A stretch of DNA of 64,000 nucleotides from Xenorhabdus mauleonii (GTDB lineage: Bacteria; Pseudomonadota; Gammaproteobacteria; Enterobacterales; Enterobacteriaceae), in assembly GCF_900113945.1 (NCBI RefSeq), contig NZ_FORG01000002.1:348155-412154 (forward strand), read 5' to 3'. The notes beneath the pieces were generated by a model. The model did no database searches, was not told where the DNA came from, and saw only the letters and a list, made by a program, of their open reading frames with translations. The translations under genes and the position numbers were made by a program. This document shows, in pieces, positions 1 to 10,588 of the stretch (its first letter is position 1; each line of letters opens with the position of its first letter).

Positions 1-3000
1 TTATTGGCGGCTTTCAGGGCATCAGTTGGAACGCTATAACCCTGCTGGATAGCACGGTACAGAAAATCCGTCGCATAAGCGGTTAACCAAAATTCTTCAC
101 TGCCATTGCGATCCCATAATGAAAAACTTCCATTATGACGCTGCATACTCAGTAGATGAGTAATTCCTCTCTCAATGGCGGTCCGACGTGCCTCATCACT
201 TTGCGTTTTGATGCCCAATTTTTTCAATTCAACTTCATTCGAGTAAAGTGATGGATAAAGCCCGCTGATTGTCTGTTCCAGACAGCCATAGGGATAGGCG
301 TACAATTCACGGATATAACGCGCTATTTGCAATGGCGGCCTGCTGGTCAGCAATAGCTGCCCTTCCAAGGTTTCCGGAGCCAGATCAGAAATCGCTGCCG
401 GTGATAACTGCCAATCCTGCCCGTGATGGAGCACATTCGCAAATTGCAGCGTTTTAGCCGGATGTGCCGGACGAACGCCTATTTTCCAGCTATTTTTGTA
501 CTGCGTTAAATTTTCATCAGGTAAATTCAGCCCATTGATCGTCAAGAAAATTTCACCTTGCCCAAACCCGTGAACTGCTTTGACAGGGATCTGGAGGGTT
601 GTTCGCTTTCCTTTTTCCAATATGAGCTTCTTGCTTGTCATACCATGTAATTTAATCAGCCCTTCCGCTGCAAAATCCAGCGTCAGTATTTGCGGTTGTT
701 CAGTCAAATTGGTGAGATCCAATGACAGCAGGGATTGATCCCCACCTGCCATAAAACGAGGCAATGACATTTGTGTAACGACAGGGGCTGCAACAATGAT
801 TTTACGTTCACTGTGACCAAATTCATTATCGCTCCATGTCTGAGCCATTAACCTGAGTTCCCCGTTGAAATCCGGAATTGGCAGGGTAATTTCACCTTCG
901 CCGTTCGCATTCAGTACAACGGGCTTAGCTTGTTCAGCAATGATTTTGACTTCCGTCAATGGCTTTTTACCACCACGCTCAAATGAACTGTCATCACCAT
1001 CTCCCCCAAAACGCAGATTTGCCTGACGGCCTTCAGCTTCAATCAAGTGACCATAAACATCATATTGATCAGCTCCATAGCGCTTGCGGCCAAAGAAAGC
1101 TTCGTAAGGATCTGGAGTTTTAAAGTCAGTGATACTCAATACACCGGTATCTACCGCTGAGAGCAAGACGTAGACCTGTTTTGGCAACGGATTCCCTTGT
1201 TGGGGAGTGGCTTTAATCTTAACTTTGAGATCTTGATTTGGACGTATTTTATCAGGCGCACTCAAGGCGATATCCAGTTTACGACCTTCATCCATCAGAG
1301 GCAGATGCAGAACACCTATCGCCCGCTTAGGGGTTGCATGACGGGATTTGTCACCGGGCCGGACAACAACGGCAGTGAGATACAAATCATGACGAGCCCA
1401 CGATTTATCAATTGGGACGTCAATATTCAGTCCTTTTGCGGGTACGTCAATTTCCTGCCACCATAATGGGCCTTCACTCGATTCCACCAGCAGGTAGCCT
1501 TTGCCTTCCTGGGGTGCAAGCATGCGCAGTTTCACTTTATCACCCGGTTTATAGGCAGGTTTATCCAAAGACATTTGGACCTGATCCGGGCGTACTGCCC
1601 CTGTTCCTCCAGTATTATCCTGCCATGAATAGCCAGCCCAGAAATTCAGACTGGTGACAAGCTGGTTTTGTGGATTCACAATTTCAATGCGATAAGAACC
1701 CCATTCGACAGGGAAACTGATTTTAGCTGTACCATTTTTTGCAATTTGCAACGGTTCATCTTCCATGAGCAGATCTTTCTGGTCATAACCTGATTGCCAA
1801 CCGTTATTGCTTGACCAACGCCAGTAATAATCACGACGTTCATAGATCAAACGCGCCCTTAAATCCTGAGCTGCATATTTGTTCCCTTTGGCATCAGCAT
1901 AAACTATTGCAAATTCTGCCAGTGAGTTGTCATCCACGTTATAGCGGCTTTCATCATGACCAGTGTAATAGTCATAGATGGTTTTTTTATTGAAAAGTGG
2001 CCGTATGCCAACTAACAGATCCGCCGGCCAGATTGCCTGCTCTGTGCGACGTGTCACCGGACGCCCTCCAGATTCAAGCAAACTGGCTTGCATGATGACT
2101 TTTACCGGAGAGGCAACAGATTTCCAATTATCTTCACTGGCCGAAAGCGTTGCTTTTCCTTTGCTGTTCAGGGTGATATCAAACTCATCCAATGTTCGGT
2201 TCAAGTCTGTTTCTTTTATAGAGCCAAACTCGTATCCCGGCAGTTTTGCTACTGCGTTACGGGCTGGGCGCAGGAATAATTGCCCTTGCAGGCGGTTATC
2301 CGCAGCGGGTGCCCCGTACAGGTAACGGCCCGTTACATCAAATTCAACTGCTTCGCCTGTCAATATCGGTTGGTTATCACTATTGCCGGTTATTTCCAAT
2401 GCCATGCGTTCAGGCATGAAATCTTCAACGTTAAATTTATAATAACGTGGCGTCTTATCACCTAAGTCAAATCTCAGTGACCACATGCCGGTTTCAGCAT
2501 TACGAGGAATCGGGTAGCGGTATTGGTAAAGGCCATTTTCAGCTTGCCAAACAAAACTGCGAACAATTTGATTGTCGGCTTTTAATATATCTACTTTAAC
2601 TGGCTGTGGCTTGAGCGGGCGACCATCGGCATCGCGCAATAATCCGTTGATAATCAATGTCTCGCCGGGCCGGTACAGATCTCTTGGGCCAAAGGCAAAA
2701 AACTGTTTGCTATATCCTTGCGGGCCACCAACATCAAACTCAGAGAGATCCAATGCCGGTGTATTCAAGTCAATTATGCTGGTACTGCCGCTTTCGGTAG
2801 CCAGCAATAACTTCGCTTCATTGATTTTATCAAGTGATGCATGCCCGTTACTGTCCGTTGTCGTTTTTGCCAAAAGCTGACCTTTGGCATCCAACAGGCG
2901 GATCTCAACATTTTTCAGGCTGGAACCTTGCGCCAATGATTGAGTGAAGATATCTACCCTGTCCAGATAACTGTGCATGGAAACACCAATATCACTGAGT

Positions 3001-3962
3001 GTGAACAGGGTGGCGGGATTACTGTAGCTATATTTCCCTGCTTGCTGCATAACGGCCAGATAAACACCCTCTTTTTGCAGCTCTTTGATATTTTTGAGCG
3101 GGAGCAATAATTTTTCGCGGGTATTGGCAGTGGGGTTGAGATCAAAGCGACCGGTGTAAACTAACTCAGTTTCTTTCAGCAGTTCACCAGAATCCCAATA
3201 CTCCACGTTATTGCGGTATTGCCAATTAGCAATGAATGAGGGTAATGACTGCTCTTTGACCCGGAAAAAGTTGACATCTACGCGGTCAACATTGAGTGCC
3301 AGTACTGGTAGCCCTTCAGCGACTTTACTGGGCAATAATAACCCCTTGCTGGTAAAGCCAACCGTCGGTGTAATAGGGGCTGTATTAATTGTTTTTTCAT
3401 AGGCAGTCGCTAGCTGACGCTCATTTATGCCTTTTACACCCTTGTCAATTGTCAAACGTAATTCACGTGCCGGCGGTAAGTGACGCAACCTGAGTTCTTT
3501 TTGGTTATTGGAAAGCTCCCATGCGCCGTCCAATTTCCCTGATTTCACATCAATAAGGTGGACTTTTTGTGAAAAATCTTGGTCAGGATCTAAAGGAATG
3601 GAAAAAGTAACCACCATTGCGCTGGCCCCACCCAATTGCAATTCAGAGGCATCTAAAATAGTGACATTTTTACCTGCATAACGCTGCGCTGGAGATTGAG
3701 ATACCTGTTTTTCGGTACTGGAAGACGTTAGTTGTGCAGCGGATGTTTCCTGTTTTTCCCGGTCTGTTCGCTGATTATCTTGGGACTGGGTAATATTTTG
3801 TTGTTTGTTATCTTCTGATTGAGTGCTATCTGTTTTAGTTTTATCTGTATTCTCGGCTTGATCGCACCCAGACAGCGTGAAGAGTGAAAATAGCGCAGCA
3901 AGCATTATTGCAAGGCATCGTTTTTTCCTTGCTGCCTTTTGCCAGAATTGACATTGATACAT
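1..3962 (-). CDS. yfhM: Bacterial alpha-2-macroglobulin lipoprotein, C-terminus cut by window edge
   Basis: The reading frame stays open to the window edge, giving about 1320 residues against about 1650 for E. coli YfhM, so the C-terminus lies outside. The N-terminus has a basic stretch, a hydrophobic helix and a lipobox TLSG-C with Cys33, so it is a lipoprotein. The thioester motif YGCLEQ is at positions 273-290 (Cys near residue 1227). The family traps attacking proteases in the periplasm through this thioester and usually works with penicillin-binding protein 1C, encoded next door in enterics. A Lys/Gln/Ser/Thr-rich linker follows the lipobox. I chose the ATG at 3962 because AAGGA lies 8 nt upstream of it; the in-frame ATG at 3968 is too close to that site. 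In E. coli sseA separates this gene from sseB; here it does not. Confidence 0.93.
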   Translation of the reverse strand, partial: MYQCQFWQKAARKKRCLAIMLAALFSLFTLSGCDQAENTDKTKTDSTQSEDNKQQNITQSQDNQRTDREKQETSAAQLTSSSTEKQVSQSPAQRYAGKNVTILDASELQLGGASAMVVTFSIPLDPDQDFSQKVHLIDVKSGKLDGAWELSNNQKELRLRHLPPARELRLTIDKGVKGINERQLATAYEKTINTAPITPTVGFTSKGLLLPSKVAEGLPVLALNVDRVDVNFFRVKEQSLPSFIANWQYRNNVEYWDSGELLKETELVYTGRFDLNPTANTREKLLLPLKNIKELQKEGVYLAVMQQAGKYSYSNPATLFTLSDIGVSMHSYLDRVDIFTQSLAQGSSLKNVEIRLLDAKGQLLAKTTTDSNGHASLDKINEAKLLLATESGSTSIIDLNTPALDLSEFDVGGPQGYSKQFFAFGPRDLYRPGETLIINGLLRDADGRPLKPQPVKVDILKADNQIVRSFVWQAENGLYQYRYPIPRNAETGMWSLRFDLGDKTPRYYKFNVEDFMPERMALEITGNSDNQPILTGEAVEFDVTGRYLYGAPAADNRLQGQLFLRPARNAVAKLPGYEFGSIKETDLNRTLDEFDITLNSKGKATLSASEDNWKSVASPVKVIMQASLLESGGRPVTRRTEQAIWPADLLVGIRPLFNKKTIYDYYTGHDESRYNVDDNSLAEFAIVYADAKGNKYAAQDLRARLIYERRDYYWRWSSNNGWQSGYDQKDLLMEDEPLQIAKNGTAKISFPVEWGSYRIEIVNPQNQLVTSLNFWAGYSWQDNTGGTGAVRPDQVQMSLDKPAYKPGDKVKLRMLAPQEGKGYLLVESSEGPLWWQEIDVPAKGLNIDVPIDKSWARHDLYLTAVVVRPGDKSRHATPKRAIGVLHLPLMDEGRKLDIALSAPDKIRPNQDLKVKIKATPQQGNPLPKQVYVLLSAVDTGVLSITDFKTPDPYEAFFGRKRYGADQYDVYGHLIEAEGRQANLRFGGDGDDSSFERGGKKPLTEVKIIAEQAKPVVLNANGEGEITLPIPDFNGELRLMAQTWSDNEFGHSERKIIVAAPVVTQMSLPRFMAGGDQSLLSLDLTNLTEQPQILTLDFAAEGLIKLHGMTSKKLILEKGKRTTLQIPVKAVHGFGQGEIFLTINGLNLPDENLTQYKNSWKIGVRPAHPAKTLQFANVLHHGQDWQLSPAAISDLAPETLEGQLLLTSRPPLQIARYIRELYAYPYGCLEQTISGLYPSLYSNEVELKKLGIKTQSDEARRTAIERGITHLLSMQRHNGSFSLWDRNGSEEFWLTAYATDFLYRAIQQGYSVPTDALKAAN

Positions 3963-4352
3963 AACCATAATCCTTATTATTTACAGGACAATCTAAGATA
4001 TTATTTTTTATGGATATTCATATGATGCAGGGATTTAGATATACCTAAAGGAAAGAAAACGCTTTTTACTCTTCCTTTGCCATGTCGTCATGTAATCCAT
4101 TATTGTGATTTATGATACTGGTTATCATGCACAATCAAAGCGTAGAAAAAATAACGGAATTTCCATCCGGAATAAAACTTACCCGGCACTTTTGCCCTAT
4201 ATTTTTTCAATTCTTCGATAGTTCTCGCACTTATTAGATAAATTCGAGGATTTTTTCATTGCAGCCAAATTGCAACGAGTCATAGGGCAAAAGTTAATCC
4301 CGTGTATTCTTGCGCTGACATGCGTTTTTACGCTGACATAAGGGGCAGAAAT
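3963..4352. other. Intergenic region yfhM-sseB with a long inverted repeat
   Basis: No convincing ORF in about 390 bp. It holds a perfect 13-bp inverted repeat, ACTTTTGCCCTAT at 4188-4200 and its complement at 4282-4294, enclosing 81 nt with smaller hairpins such as TTGCA...TGCAA. In E. coli the structured RNA RyfA lies in the sseA-sseB interval, so this could be a relative, but I did not recognise the RyfA sequence itself. Strand and ends cannot be set from sequence alone. Confidence 0.35.
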
Positions 4353-4781
4353 TTATTGATTGATAACAGGAATAGTATCTCGCAGCCAACTGCCTAATTT
4401 TCTCTGATAGAAAGGTTGTGTATGCTGAATCAAATAGTGGCTGATTCCCCCTTCTGTTTCGTCAAGCAGGCAAAAATCAACGGAATCGTCTTCGTCAAGG
4501 TATTCACAGGTCAGATTGCCAGCGTCTTGAATTATCTTGTCTATTTCAGATTCTGGCGGAGAATCACTGAACTCCAAACCAATTAACAGATTGGGTTTCT
4601 CATCTGTATTTTTATCATGGAACATGGTCAAAAAAGCCCGTCGGACGGGTTTATGCTGCTTGAATAAATCACTCAAGGCTTCGATAAGTTGGGCGGGTTG
4701 TTCTTCTGGCTGGCTGAGGGTAATACGGCTTCCACTGGGAACCATTATTTCGGTAGCAACAGACCCATTTGACAAACTCAT
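4353..4781 (-). CDS. sseB: SseB-like protein reduced to the C-terminal domain
   Basis: The 142-residue product matches the second half of E. coli SseB (258 aa): the run from the linker through QPAQLIEALSDLFKQHKP, the NLLIGLEF core and the GISHYLIQH...PFYQRKLGSWLRD end. SseB is named for enhanced serine sensitivity when overproduced; its molecular role is not settled, and related domains occur in type III secretion regulators. The N-terminal domain is absent: only 188 nt separate this start from the pepB stop, too little to encode it. The ATG has its own GGAG 7 nt upstream, so this looks like a deliberate short gene, not a remnant. Homology is confident; function is not. Confidence 0.8.
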   Translation of the reverse strand: MSLSNGSVATEIMVPSGSRITLSQPEEQPAQLIEALSDLFKQHKPVRRAFLTMFHDKNTDEKPNLLIGLEFSDSPPESEIDKIIQDAGNLTCEYLDEDDSVDFCLLDETEGGISHYLIQHTQPFYQRKLGSWLRDTIPVINQ

Positions 4782-4903
4782 GAAAATCTCCGAACTATGT
4801 TGTTTAAACTGAAGTTAAGCGCAAAATTAAATACAAAATTCAGCCTATCATTCATTGCAGTGTAGCTAAATTCGGTACAGCTAATCATGTTGGAAAGCGC
4901 AAT

Positions 4904-4929
4904 GATAGCCTCCCACCAGAGAGGCTATC
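4904..4929 (-). terminator. Hairpin downstream of pepB
   Basis: GATAGCCTC and GAGGCTATC form a perfect 9-bp stem with an 8-nt loop, 40-66 nt past the pepB stop. The T-tract on the minus strand is weak, so termination may be partial and read-through into sseB is possible. Confidence 0.6.
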
Positions 4930-4969
4930 AAGAAAAGTAACTCGAAGGTGCTGGTGTTTATCTCACCTT

Positions 4970-6265
4970 TTATTTTGCTTTAGCCAGCAACAAATTGGCA
5001 ATCGTGCGCACGCCACATCCCGTTGCACCCGCAGACCACTGTTCAACCGCTGATTTACGGTAGGTTGCAGAGCAATCGATATGTATCCAGCCTTTTTTGT
5101 AGTTCTCTACAAAGTGAGACAGGAATGCCGCTGCGGTACTTGCTCCCGCACTATGTGCAGGTGATGCAATGTTGTTTAATTCAGCAAAATTAGAAGGCAG
5201 TTGACCACGATGGAATTCTGCCAACGGCAAACGCCAGAACAATTCATTTTCAGAGTCAGCCGCTGCCAATAAATCTTGAGCCAATTGATCATCAAAACTG
5301 AATATAGCGTGGTAATCCCCGCCCACCGCATTTTTGGCTGCGCCAGTCAACGTTGCGGCATCAATGATCAACGGCGCTTTTTCCGCGCTGGCATCAATCA
5401 AGCCATCAGCCAGTACCAGACGCCCTTCTGCGTCGGTATTCATGACTTCAACGGTTTTACCGTTACGGTAACGAATAATGTCACCCAATTTGAATGCATT
5501 ACCACTGACCATATTATCTGCAATGCACAGGAACAGTTTTACCCGATGTTGCAAACCACGGCTGATTGCCAAGGCCAATGCTCCTGTCAATGTTGCTGAA
5601 CCGCCCATGTCCGACTTCATTGCATCCATGAACGCAGAAGGTTTAATGCTGTATCCACCTGAGTCGAAGGTAATGCCTTTACCTACCAAACAAACGGCAA
5701 CCGGCGCTTTTTCATCTTTCGTCGGGTTAAAATCCAATGCAAGGAAAACTGGTTCACGGGAAGAGCCACGGCCAACGGTATGCACACCAGAATAGCCCTG
5801 TTCACGCAATGCATCGCCTTTAATGATGCTATAGCTCACAGCATCACCAGCTACGCCAGTCAATAAATCAATTGCTCGTTGGGCAAGGTTCTCTGGCCCC
5901 AAATCTTCCGCCGGAAGGTTGATGGTATCACGTACCCAATCAATGAATTTGATTCTGCTTTCCAGCTCTTGTTTTTCCTGAGCCGGCAGTTGTGGCCATT
6001 CGATAGTGCGCAATCCCTTGGGAGAACGGAAACCTAACCAGAATGCCCAACTTTTTTCCAAATCCCAATCATCACCGACTAAAGCAACGCTGCGAATTCC
6101 TTGACTGTCAATTTTGCGCCCTGCGCGCTGGATGGCTCCTAATTTTCCATTTCCTTCCAAATGGATGGTGATCCCCTGCTCGCCCGAACTAATTAATGCT
6201 TTTTCACCCCAGCAAGCGTTAGCCAATTCATAAGACAGTGTTATTGGCATGATTTGTTTTGTCAT
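4970..6265 (-). CDS. pepB: Peptidase B, M17 leucyl aminopeptidase
   Basis: Cytoplasmic aminopeptidase that removes N-terminal residues from peptides using two divalent metals. The 431-residue product compares with 427 in E. coli PepB. Metal and active-site residues of M17 peptidases are visible: K196 and D201 in [12 protein letters not shown]208, D219 in KSDMGG, and D278, E280 and R282 in [10 protein letters not shown]. The N-terminal third is the less conserved PepB-specific domain. It lies between the isc cluster and sseB as in E. coli. A dispersed repeat fills the gap to iscX, so it probably has its own promoter, though I could not pick one. Confidence 0.97.
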   Translation of the reverse strand: MTKQIMPITLSYELANACWGEKALISSGEQGITIHLEGNGKLGAIQRAGRKIDSQGIRSVALVGDDWDLEKSWAFWLGFRSPKGLRTIEWPQLPAQEKQELESRIKFIDWVRDTINLPAEDLGPENLAQRAIDLLTGVAGDAVSYSIIKGDALREQGYSGVHTVGRGSSREPVFLALDFNPTKDEKAPVAVCLVGKGITFDSGGYSIKPSAFMDAMKSDMGGSATLTGALALAISRGLQHRVKLFLCIADNMVSGNAFKLGDIIRYRNGKTVEVMNTDAEGRLVLADGLIDASAEKAPLIIDAATLTGAAKNAVGGDYHAIFSFDDQLAQDLLAAADSENELFWRLPLAEFHRGQLPSNFAELNNIASPAHSAGASTAAAFLSHFVENYKKGWIHIDCSATYRKSAVEQWSAGATGCGVRTIANLLLAKAK

Positions 6266-6311
6266 TTTATCTCACTTCTTATTGTTCACTGCGTCACATC
6301 AATCATTGTGC

Positions 6312-6519
6312 TATACCCTTCGTCTTTCAAGTTGCCCTTTGTTGACTGCGCTCATTCACCCCGGTCACCGTTTTTATCAACATACGGTTATCTATGCACC
6401 CGGGGATTATGAGAGGCTCCTGTCTCTCACCGCAGGCCAGCTTTTGGCTGTTTAAATTCGTTCCCAACGAATTTGTCATTCCCTGCCGCCGCGATGCAAT
6501 TTGAAATCCATTGGGTACA
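6312..6519. repeat. Dispersed repeat family 1, full copy
   Basis: About 208 bp with imperfect terminal inverted repeats: TATACCC...CTTTCAAGTTGC on the left and the complement of TGTACCC...ATTTCAAATTGC on the right. The core contains CCCCGG/CCGG arms around ACCGTTTTTATCAACATACGGT-like hairpin sequence. It matches the 57.2 kb copy in inverted orientation over most of its length. No coding capacity; it behaves like a MITE-type element between pepB and iscX. Confidence 0.75.
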
Positions 6520-6666
6520 CATAAGATAGATCGTTGCTTCACAGAAGGATTGATTAATATAAAAAAACTGGCGATTGCCAGTTTTCCATTGCATTCAAGA
6601 CTATGCCAAATTTTTAAGCAAAAATCAGTGAATTAGCGCTATTTTTTGTTGTAAACAAATTTTGCG

Positions 6667-6861
6667 CTATTCGTACTCATCCAGCCATACTGTCAAAATC
6701 GCTTCCAGTATTTTTTCGTTAGATTTTTGTGGGTCATCGTCAAAACCGTCCAATTCACAGATCCATCCATGCATATCGGTAAAACGCACTGTTTTTGGAT
6801 CCAAATCTGGAAATTTATCATACAGGGCTTCGCCAATTTCTTGGCTGTCAGACCATTTCAT
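6667..6861 (-). CDS. iscX: Iron-sulfur assembly accessory protein IscX
   Basis: A 64-residue acidic protein matching E. coli IscX (66 aa) throughout: [15 protein letters not shown] at the start, the [16 protein letters not shown] segment and an acidic WLDEYE end. IscX binds IscS and iron and modulates cysteine desulfurase activity in cluster assembly. It is the last gene of the isc operon, 16 nt after fdx, so it is cotranscribed. It acts in the cytoplasm and has no membrane segment. Confidence 0.97.
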   Translation of the reverse strand: MKWSDSQEIGEALYDKFPDLDPKTVRFTDMHGWICELDGFDDDPQKSNEKILEAILTVWLDEYE

Positions 6862-6877
6862 GTCCTATTTTCTCCTG

Positions 6878-7213
6878 TCAGTGCTCACGTGCATGGTTAA
6901 TGGTGTATTTAGGGATTTCAACAACTAAATCCTCATCGGTAACTTTAGCCTGACAGCTCAAGCGGCTTTCAGGCTCCAGCCCCCATGCTTTGTCCAACAT
7001 GTCATCTTCCAGTTCAGAGCTTTCATCCAGTGAGTCAAACCCTTCTCTGATGATGCAGTGACACGTGGTACATGCACAGGATTTTTCACAGGCATGTTCA
7101 ATTTCAATACCGTTACGCAATGCAACGTCCAGAATTGATTCGCCTTCTTGAGCGTCTAAAACAGCACCTTCAGGGCAAAGTTCATTGTGAGGTAAAAATA
7201 CAATTTTAGGCAT
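6878..7213 (-). CDS. fdx: [2Fe-2S] ferredoxin of the ISC system
   Basis: The 111-residue product has the adrenodoxin-type cluster ligands Cys42, Cys48, Cys51 and Cys87, the same numbering as E. coli Fdx, plus an extra Cys46 and Cys53. It donates electrons during cluster assembly and repair on IscU. The start follows hscA by 2 nt, which implies translational coupling in the isc operon. Length and the HAREH-type polar C-terminus fit the family. Confidence 0.97.
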   Translation of the reverse strand: MPKIVFLPHNELCPEGAVLDAQEGESILDVALRNGIEIEHACEKSCACTTCHCIIREGFDSLDESSELEDDMLDKAWGLEPESRLSCQAKVTDEDLVVEIPKYTINHAREH

Positions 7214-7215
7214 AA

Positions 7216-9063
7216 TTAAATCTCATCCACAGAGTGACCCGCCAAAGCCCGGCGGATTGATGTATCCATACGGCGCGCGGCAAATTCCTGCGTTTGCTTG
7301 TCCAATTGTTTAATTGCACTTTCAATCGCATCAGGAGAACTCCCCTGAGCACATTCAATTAATACTTGTACCGCTTCGTCAATGGCGGTGTGTTCTTCTT
7401 GGCTCAGTAAATCAGCATCTTTTTCCAGCGCGCTCGTTAAACTTTCCAAAACTCGGGCAGCTTCTACTTTTTGTTCTGCCAGTTTACGTGCCTGAATGTC
7501 TTCCTGCGCGTTGGTCATAGAATCTCTGAGCATGCGCGCAATTTCTTCATCAGATAAGCCGTAGGAAGGTTTTACCTGAATGGAAGATTCAACACCCGTG
7601 GATTTTTCCAATGCACTGACGCTCAACAGGCCATCGGCATCCACTTGAAAGGTCACGCGAATATGCGCACCACCTGCCGGCAAGGCCGGGATGCCACGCA
7701 ATGTAAAACGTGCCAGAGAACGGCAATCATTGACCAGTTCTCTTTCTCCCTGCACCACATGGATACTCATCGCGCTTTGACCATCTTTGAAAGTGGTAAA
7801 TTCTTGCGCTCTTGCGACAGGGATTGTGGTATTGCGTGGGATGACTTTTTCAACCAGCCCGCCCATCGTTTCTAACCCAAGGGAGAGTGGAATAACATCC
7901 AATAACAACATTTCGCTGTCAGGTTTGTTGCCTACCAAAATATCGGCTTGAATGGCAGCACCAACCGCAACTACTTTGTCGGGGTCAATAGAGGTTAATG
8001 GAGTTCTATCAAAAAACGCGCCCACGGTGCTGCGTACCAATGGCACACGCGTTGAGCCGCCTACCATGACAACCTGTAGAACTTCATCAGCCGTGACACC
8101 CGCATCTTTCAGCGCTCGACGGCAGGAAAGTAGTGTGCGTTTTGTCAGTGGCGTGATCAGCTCGTTGAATTCAGTGCGAGTAATATGACCTTGCCAGCCA
8201 GCAATATTGATTTCAGCGCTATCCGCTTCACTCAAGGTAATTTTGGCTGCGGTGGCAATGTCCAGTAATTGTCGCTGTAGCCCGTGGTCATTATCCGTAA
8301 TTCCCGCTTGTTCACGGATCCAATTTGCCAACAGTAAGTCAAAATCGTCACCGCCCAAAGCAGTATCACCGCCTGTGGCCAACACTTCAAATACACCCCG
8401 ACTCAGGCGCAGAATCGAAACGTCGAATGTACCGCCACCGAGATCATAAACAGCGATAACGCCTTCCTGACCAGAGTCAAGACCATAGGCAATCGCGGCT
8501 GCCGTGGGTTCATTCAAAAGACGCAGGACATGCAAGCCAGCCAAGCGGGCTGCATCTTTGGTTCCCTGACGCTGTGCATCATCAAAATAAGCAGGGACTG
8601 TTATTACAACACCATCAAGTTTGCCATCCAGAGTTTCTTCTGCCCGTTGTGCCAACGATTTCAATATGTCAGCAGAAACCTGAATAGGATCAACCAAACC
8701 TGAAGCTGTCTTGATCAACGGCAGGCCATTTTCACTTGCCTGAAGCTGGTAGGGTAAATTCGGGTAACGCTGCTGAATGTCAGCCAAAGAGCGCCCCATC
8801 ATCCGCTTGACTGAACTCACGGTATTAACGGGATCCGATGCCGCTTGCTGGCGTGCCAACCAACCAACCTGAATGTCTTCTTTACGATATTGTACAACGG
8901 AAGGAAGCAAGTGACGGTTTTCACTATCCGCCAACGTCTCAGCCTGACCACTGCGGACAGTTGCAACCAGAGAGTGGGTTGTACCCAGATCAATCCCCGC
9001 AGCCAGACGGCGCTGGTGTGGTGCGGCAGATAAACCCGGTTCGCTGATTTGTAATAAAGCCAT
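7216..9063 (-). CDS. hscA: Hsp70-type chaperone HscA
   Basis: A 615-residue DnaK-family ATPase specialised for iron-sulfur assembly; with HscB it recognises the LPPVK motif of IscU and promotes cluster transfer. Visible features are the phosphate loop [10 protein letters not shown] near residue 22, [11 protein letters not shown], the second phosphate motif GGSTRVPLV and a substrate-binding domain in the last third. I chose the ATG at 9063 ([10 protein letters not shown]), as in E. coli (616 aa), with AGGGG just upstream; an 18-residue upstream extension is open but lacks support. Neighbours hscB and fdx flank it in the usual order. Confidence 0.97.
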   Translation of the reverse strand: MALLQISEPGLSAAPHQRRLAAGIDLGTTHSLVATVRSGQAETLADSENRHLLPSVVQYRKEDIQVGWLARQQAASDPVNTVSSVKRMMGRSLADIQQRYPNLPYQLQASENGLPLIKTASGLVDPIQVSADILKSLAQRAEETLDGKLDGVVITVPAYFDDAQRQGTKDAARLAGLHVLRLLNEPTAAAIAYGLDSGQEGVIAVYDLGGGTFDVSILRLSRGVFEVLATGGDTALGGDDFDLLLANWIREQAGITDNDHGLQRQLLDIATAAKITLSEADSAEINIAGWQGHITRTEFNELITPLTKRTLLSCRRALKDAGVTADEVLQVVMVGGSTRVPLVRSTVGAFFDRTPLTSIDPDKVVAVGAAIQADILVGNKPDSEMLLLDVIPLSLGLETMGGLVEKVIPRNTTIPVARAQEFTTFKDGQSAMSIHVVQGERELVNDCRSLARFTLRGIPALPAGGAHIRVTFQVDADGLLSVSALEKSTGVESSIQVKPSYGLSDEEIARMLRDSMTNAQEDIQARKLAEQKVEAARVLESLTSALEKDADLLSQEEHTAIDEAVQVLIECAQGSSPDAIESAIKQLDKQTQEFAARRMDTSIRRALAGHSVDEI

Positions 9064-9162
9064 GTGTGCCCCTTTAAATCTACTCAGCCGATATCTATTC
9101 AACTGAAAGGTATTCAACTGAAATTCATTCAGCCAAAAGCTATTTCAACTCATGCTAATTAG

Positions 9163-9684
9163 CTAAAAATCATCCAGCAGCCGCTCTTCCAGCAATTCAA
9201 CCTGCTGTTGCAATCTATCCAAAAAGCGTAATTTACGGACGGTATCGGCTGCAATTGACCATTCAGCAATGTCGAGTTGTTGTTCCATCTGCTCACTGCG
9301 CGTTTTAATCATTTTATTGAGGCGAGATGAGAAACCAGACAGTGCTGTTTCTGGATCTGGGCTGTGTTCAATGGCATCAAGTTCTTCGCGCAATTCCAAC
9401 TGTTGCATCAGGAAATCAGTATCCTGCATAGTGTGCTGTTCGTTGGACAGATCATACCCTTGCTGCGACAGCATATATTCTGCACGTTTCAGGGGATGTT
9501 TCAGCGTTTGGTAACCCGCATTGATAGTAGCTGCTTGTTGGAGTGCCAGCGTTTTTTCACGTTCTGGCTGGTTGGCAAAACGGTCAGGGTGAAACTGTCG
9601 TTGCAATTCTTGATAGCGGGTTGCCAACAGTTCACGGTCAATCGCATAACGCGCAGGCAGCCCAAATAAAGTAAAATAGTCCAT
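9163..9684 (-). CDS. hscB: J-domain co-chaperone HscB
   Basis: A 173-residue J-type co-chaperone with the HPD motif at residues 32-34 (FHPDRF), which stimulates the ATPase of HscA. The C-terminal half forms the three-helix bundle that binds IscU. Size is the same as in E. coli (171 aa) within two residues. About 100 nt separate it from hscA, longer than usual for this operon, and the gap contains short near-repeats such as ATTCAACTGAAA. Confidence 0.97.
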   Translation of the reverse strand: MDYFTLFGLPARYAIDRELLATRYQELQRQFHPDRFANQPEREKTLALQQAATINAGYQTLKHPLKRAEYMLSQQGYDLSNEQHTMQDTDFLMQQLELREELDAIEHSPDPETALSGFSSRLNKMIKTRSEQMEQQLDIAEWSIAADTVRKLRFLDRLQQQVELLEERLLDDF

Positions 9685-9727
9685 AAGTTACTCTTAGTTT
9701 CGCAAAGTGCGGAGCCAAAAAATGGGA

Positions 9728-10051
9728 TTAAACGTTGAAACTTTCCCCACAGCCGCACTCGCTGGAAACATTGGGGTTGTTGAATTTAAAGCCTTCATTC
9801 AGGCCTTCTTTAACAAAATCCAACTCAGTACCGTCAAGGTAAAGGATACTTTTACCATCAACGATAACTTTTACGCCCTTATCTTCAAAAACTTGATCTT
9901 CTTCGTTAACCGCATCAACGAATTCAAGTACATATGCCATACCAGAGCAGCCGGATGTTCTCACTCCCAAACGCAACCCGATACCTTTTCCCCGATTGTC
10001 AAGGAAGGTCAAAATACGCTGGGCTGCACTTTCTGTCAGGGAAATTGACAT
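9728..10051 (-). CDS. iscA: A-type iron-sulfur carrier IscA
   Basis: The 107-residue product carries the three A-type carrier cysteines Cys35 ([10 protein letters not shown]), Cys99 and Cys101 (ECGCGE), which bind iron or a cluster for delivery to apoproteins. Length equals E. coli IscA. The start at 10051 ([10 protein letters not shown]) fits the family; an upstream in-frame start would add 15 residues absent from homologues. It follows iscU in the isc operon after 126 nt. Confidence 0.97.
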   Translation of the reverse strand: MSISLTESAAQRILTFLDNRGKGIGLRLGVRTSGCSGMAYVLEFVDAVNEEDQVFEDKGVKVIVDGKSILYLDGTELDFVKEGLNEGFKFNNPNVSSECGCGESFNV

Positions 10052-10177
10052 ACCACACCTCACTATTAAAACTAGCAAAGGTGGATATTGAACCAATATC
10101 CACCAAAATTATTTTCTTTTTGTGAAACGTTTCGTGAAAAACATGCTTCTACAAAAGAAGTGATTCTATAAAGATGG

Positions 10178-10564
10178 CTATTTCGCCTGATGCTTGTTCT
10201 TGTAGTCAGCAATGGCTGCTTTAATCGCATCTTCTGCCAAAATAGAACAGTGAATTTTCACTGGCGGCAGTTCTAATTCATCTGCGATCTGAGTATTTTT
10301 GATAGCCTCAGCCTGTTCCAGCGATTTTCCTTTCATCCACTCTGTTACCAAAGAGCTGGATGCAATCGCCGAGCCGCAGCCATAGGTTTTAAAACGGGCA
10401 TCTTCAATGATACCTTCATCGTTAACCTTGATTTGCAGTCGCATGACGTCACCACAAGCAGGCGCACCTACCATGCCACTACCAACTGAAGGGTCTTCAC
10501 TGTCGAATGAACCAACATTGCGTGGATTTTCGTAGTGATCAATTACTTTGTCGCTGTAAGCCAT
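10178..10564 (-). CDS. iscU: Iron-sulfur cluster scaffold IscU
   Basis: The 128-residue scaffold on which IscS-derived sulfur and iron form a [2Fe-2S] cluster. Cluster ligands Cys37 (GAPACGD, with Asp39), Cys63 (TYGCGSA) and the Cys of VKIHCSIL are present, as is the LPPVKIH motif recognised by HscA. Length matches E. coli. It starts 24 nt after iscS and belongs to the isc operon. Confidence 0.98.
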   Translation of the reverse strand: MAYSDKVIDHYENPRNVGSFDSEDPSVGSGMVGAPACGDVMRLQIKVNDEGIIEDARFKTYGCGSAIASSSLVTEWMKGKSLEQAEAIKNTQIADELELPPVKIHCSILAEDAIKAAIADYKNKHQAK

Positions 10565-10588
10565 ATCGTTACTCCTGAAACCGTCTGA

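Noticed and set aside
269..3402. Plus-strand ORFs of 60-115 codons under yfhM
   Set aside because: They are opposite-strand shadows of the alpha-2-macroglobulin gene with no independent signals.
4100..4140. Fur-like site GATACTGGTTATCAT upstream of sseB
   Set aside because: Too few matches to the 19-bp Fur consensus to support.
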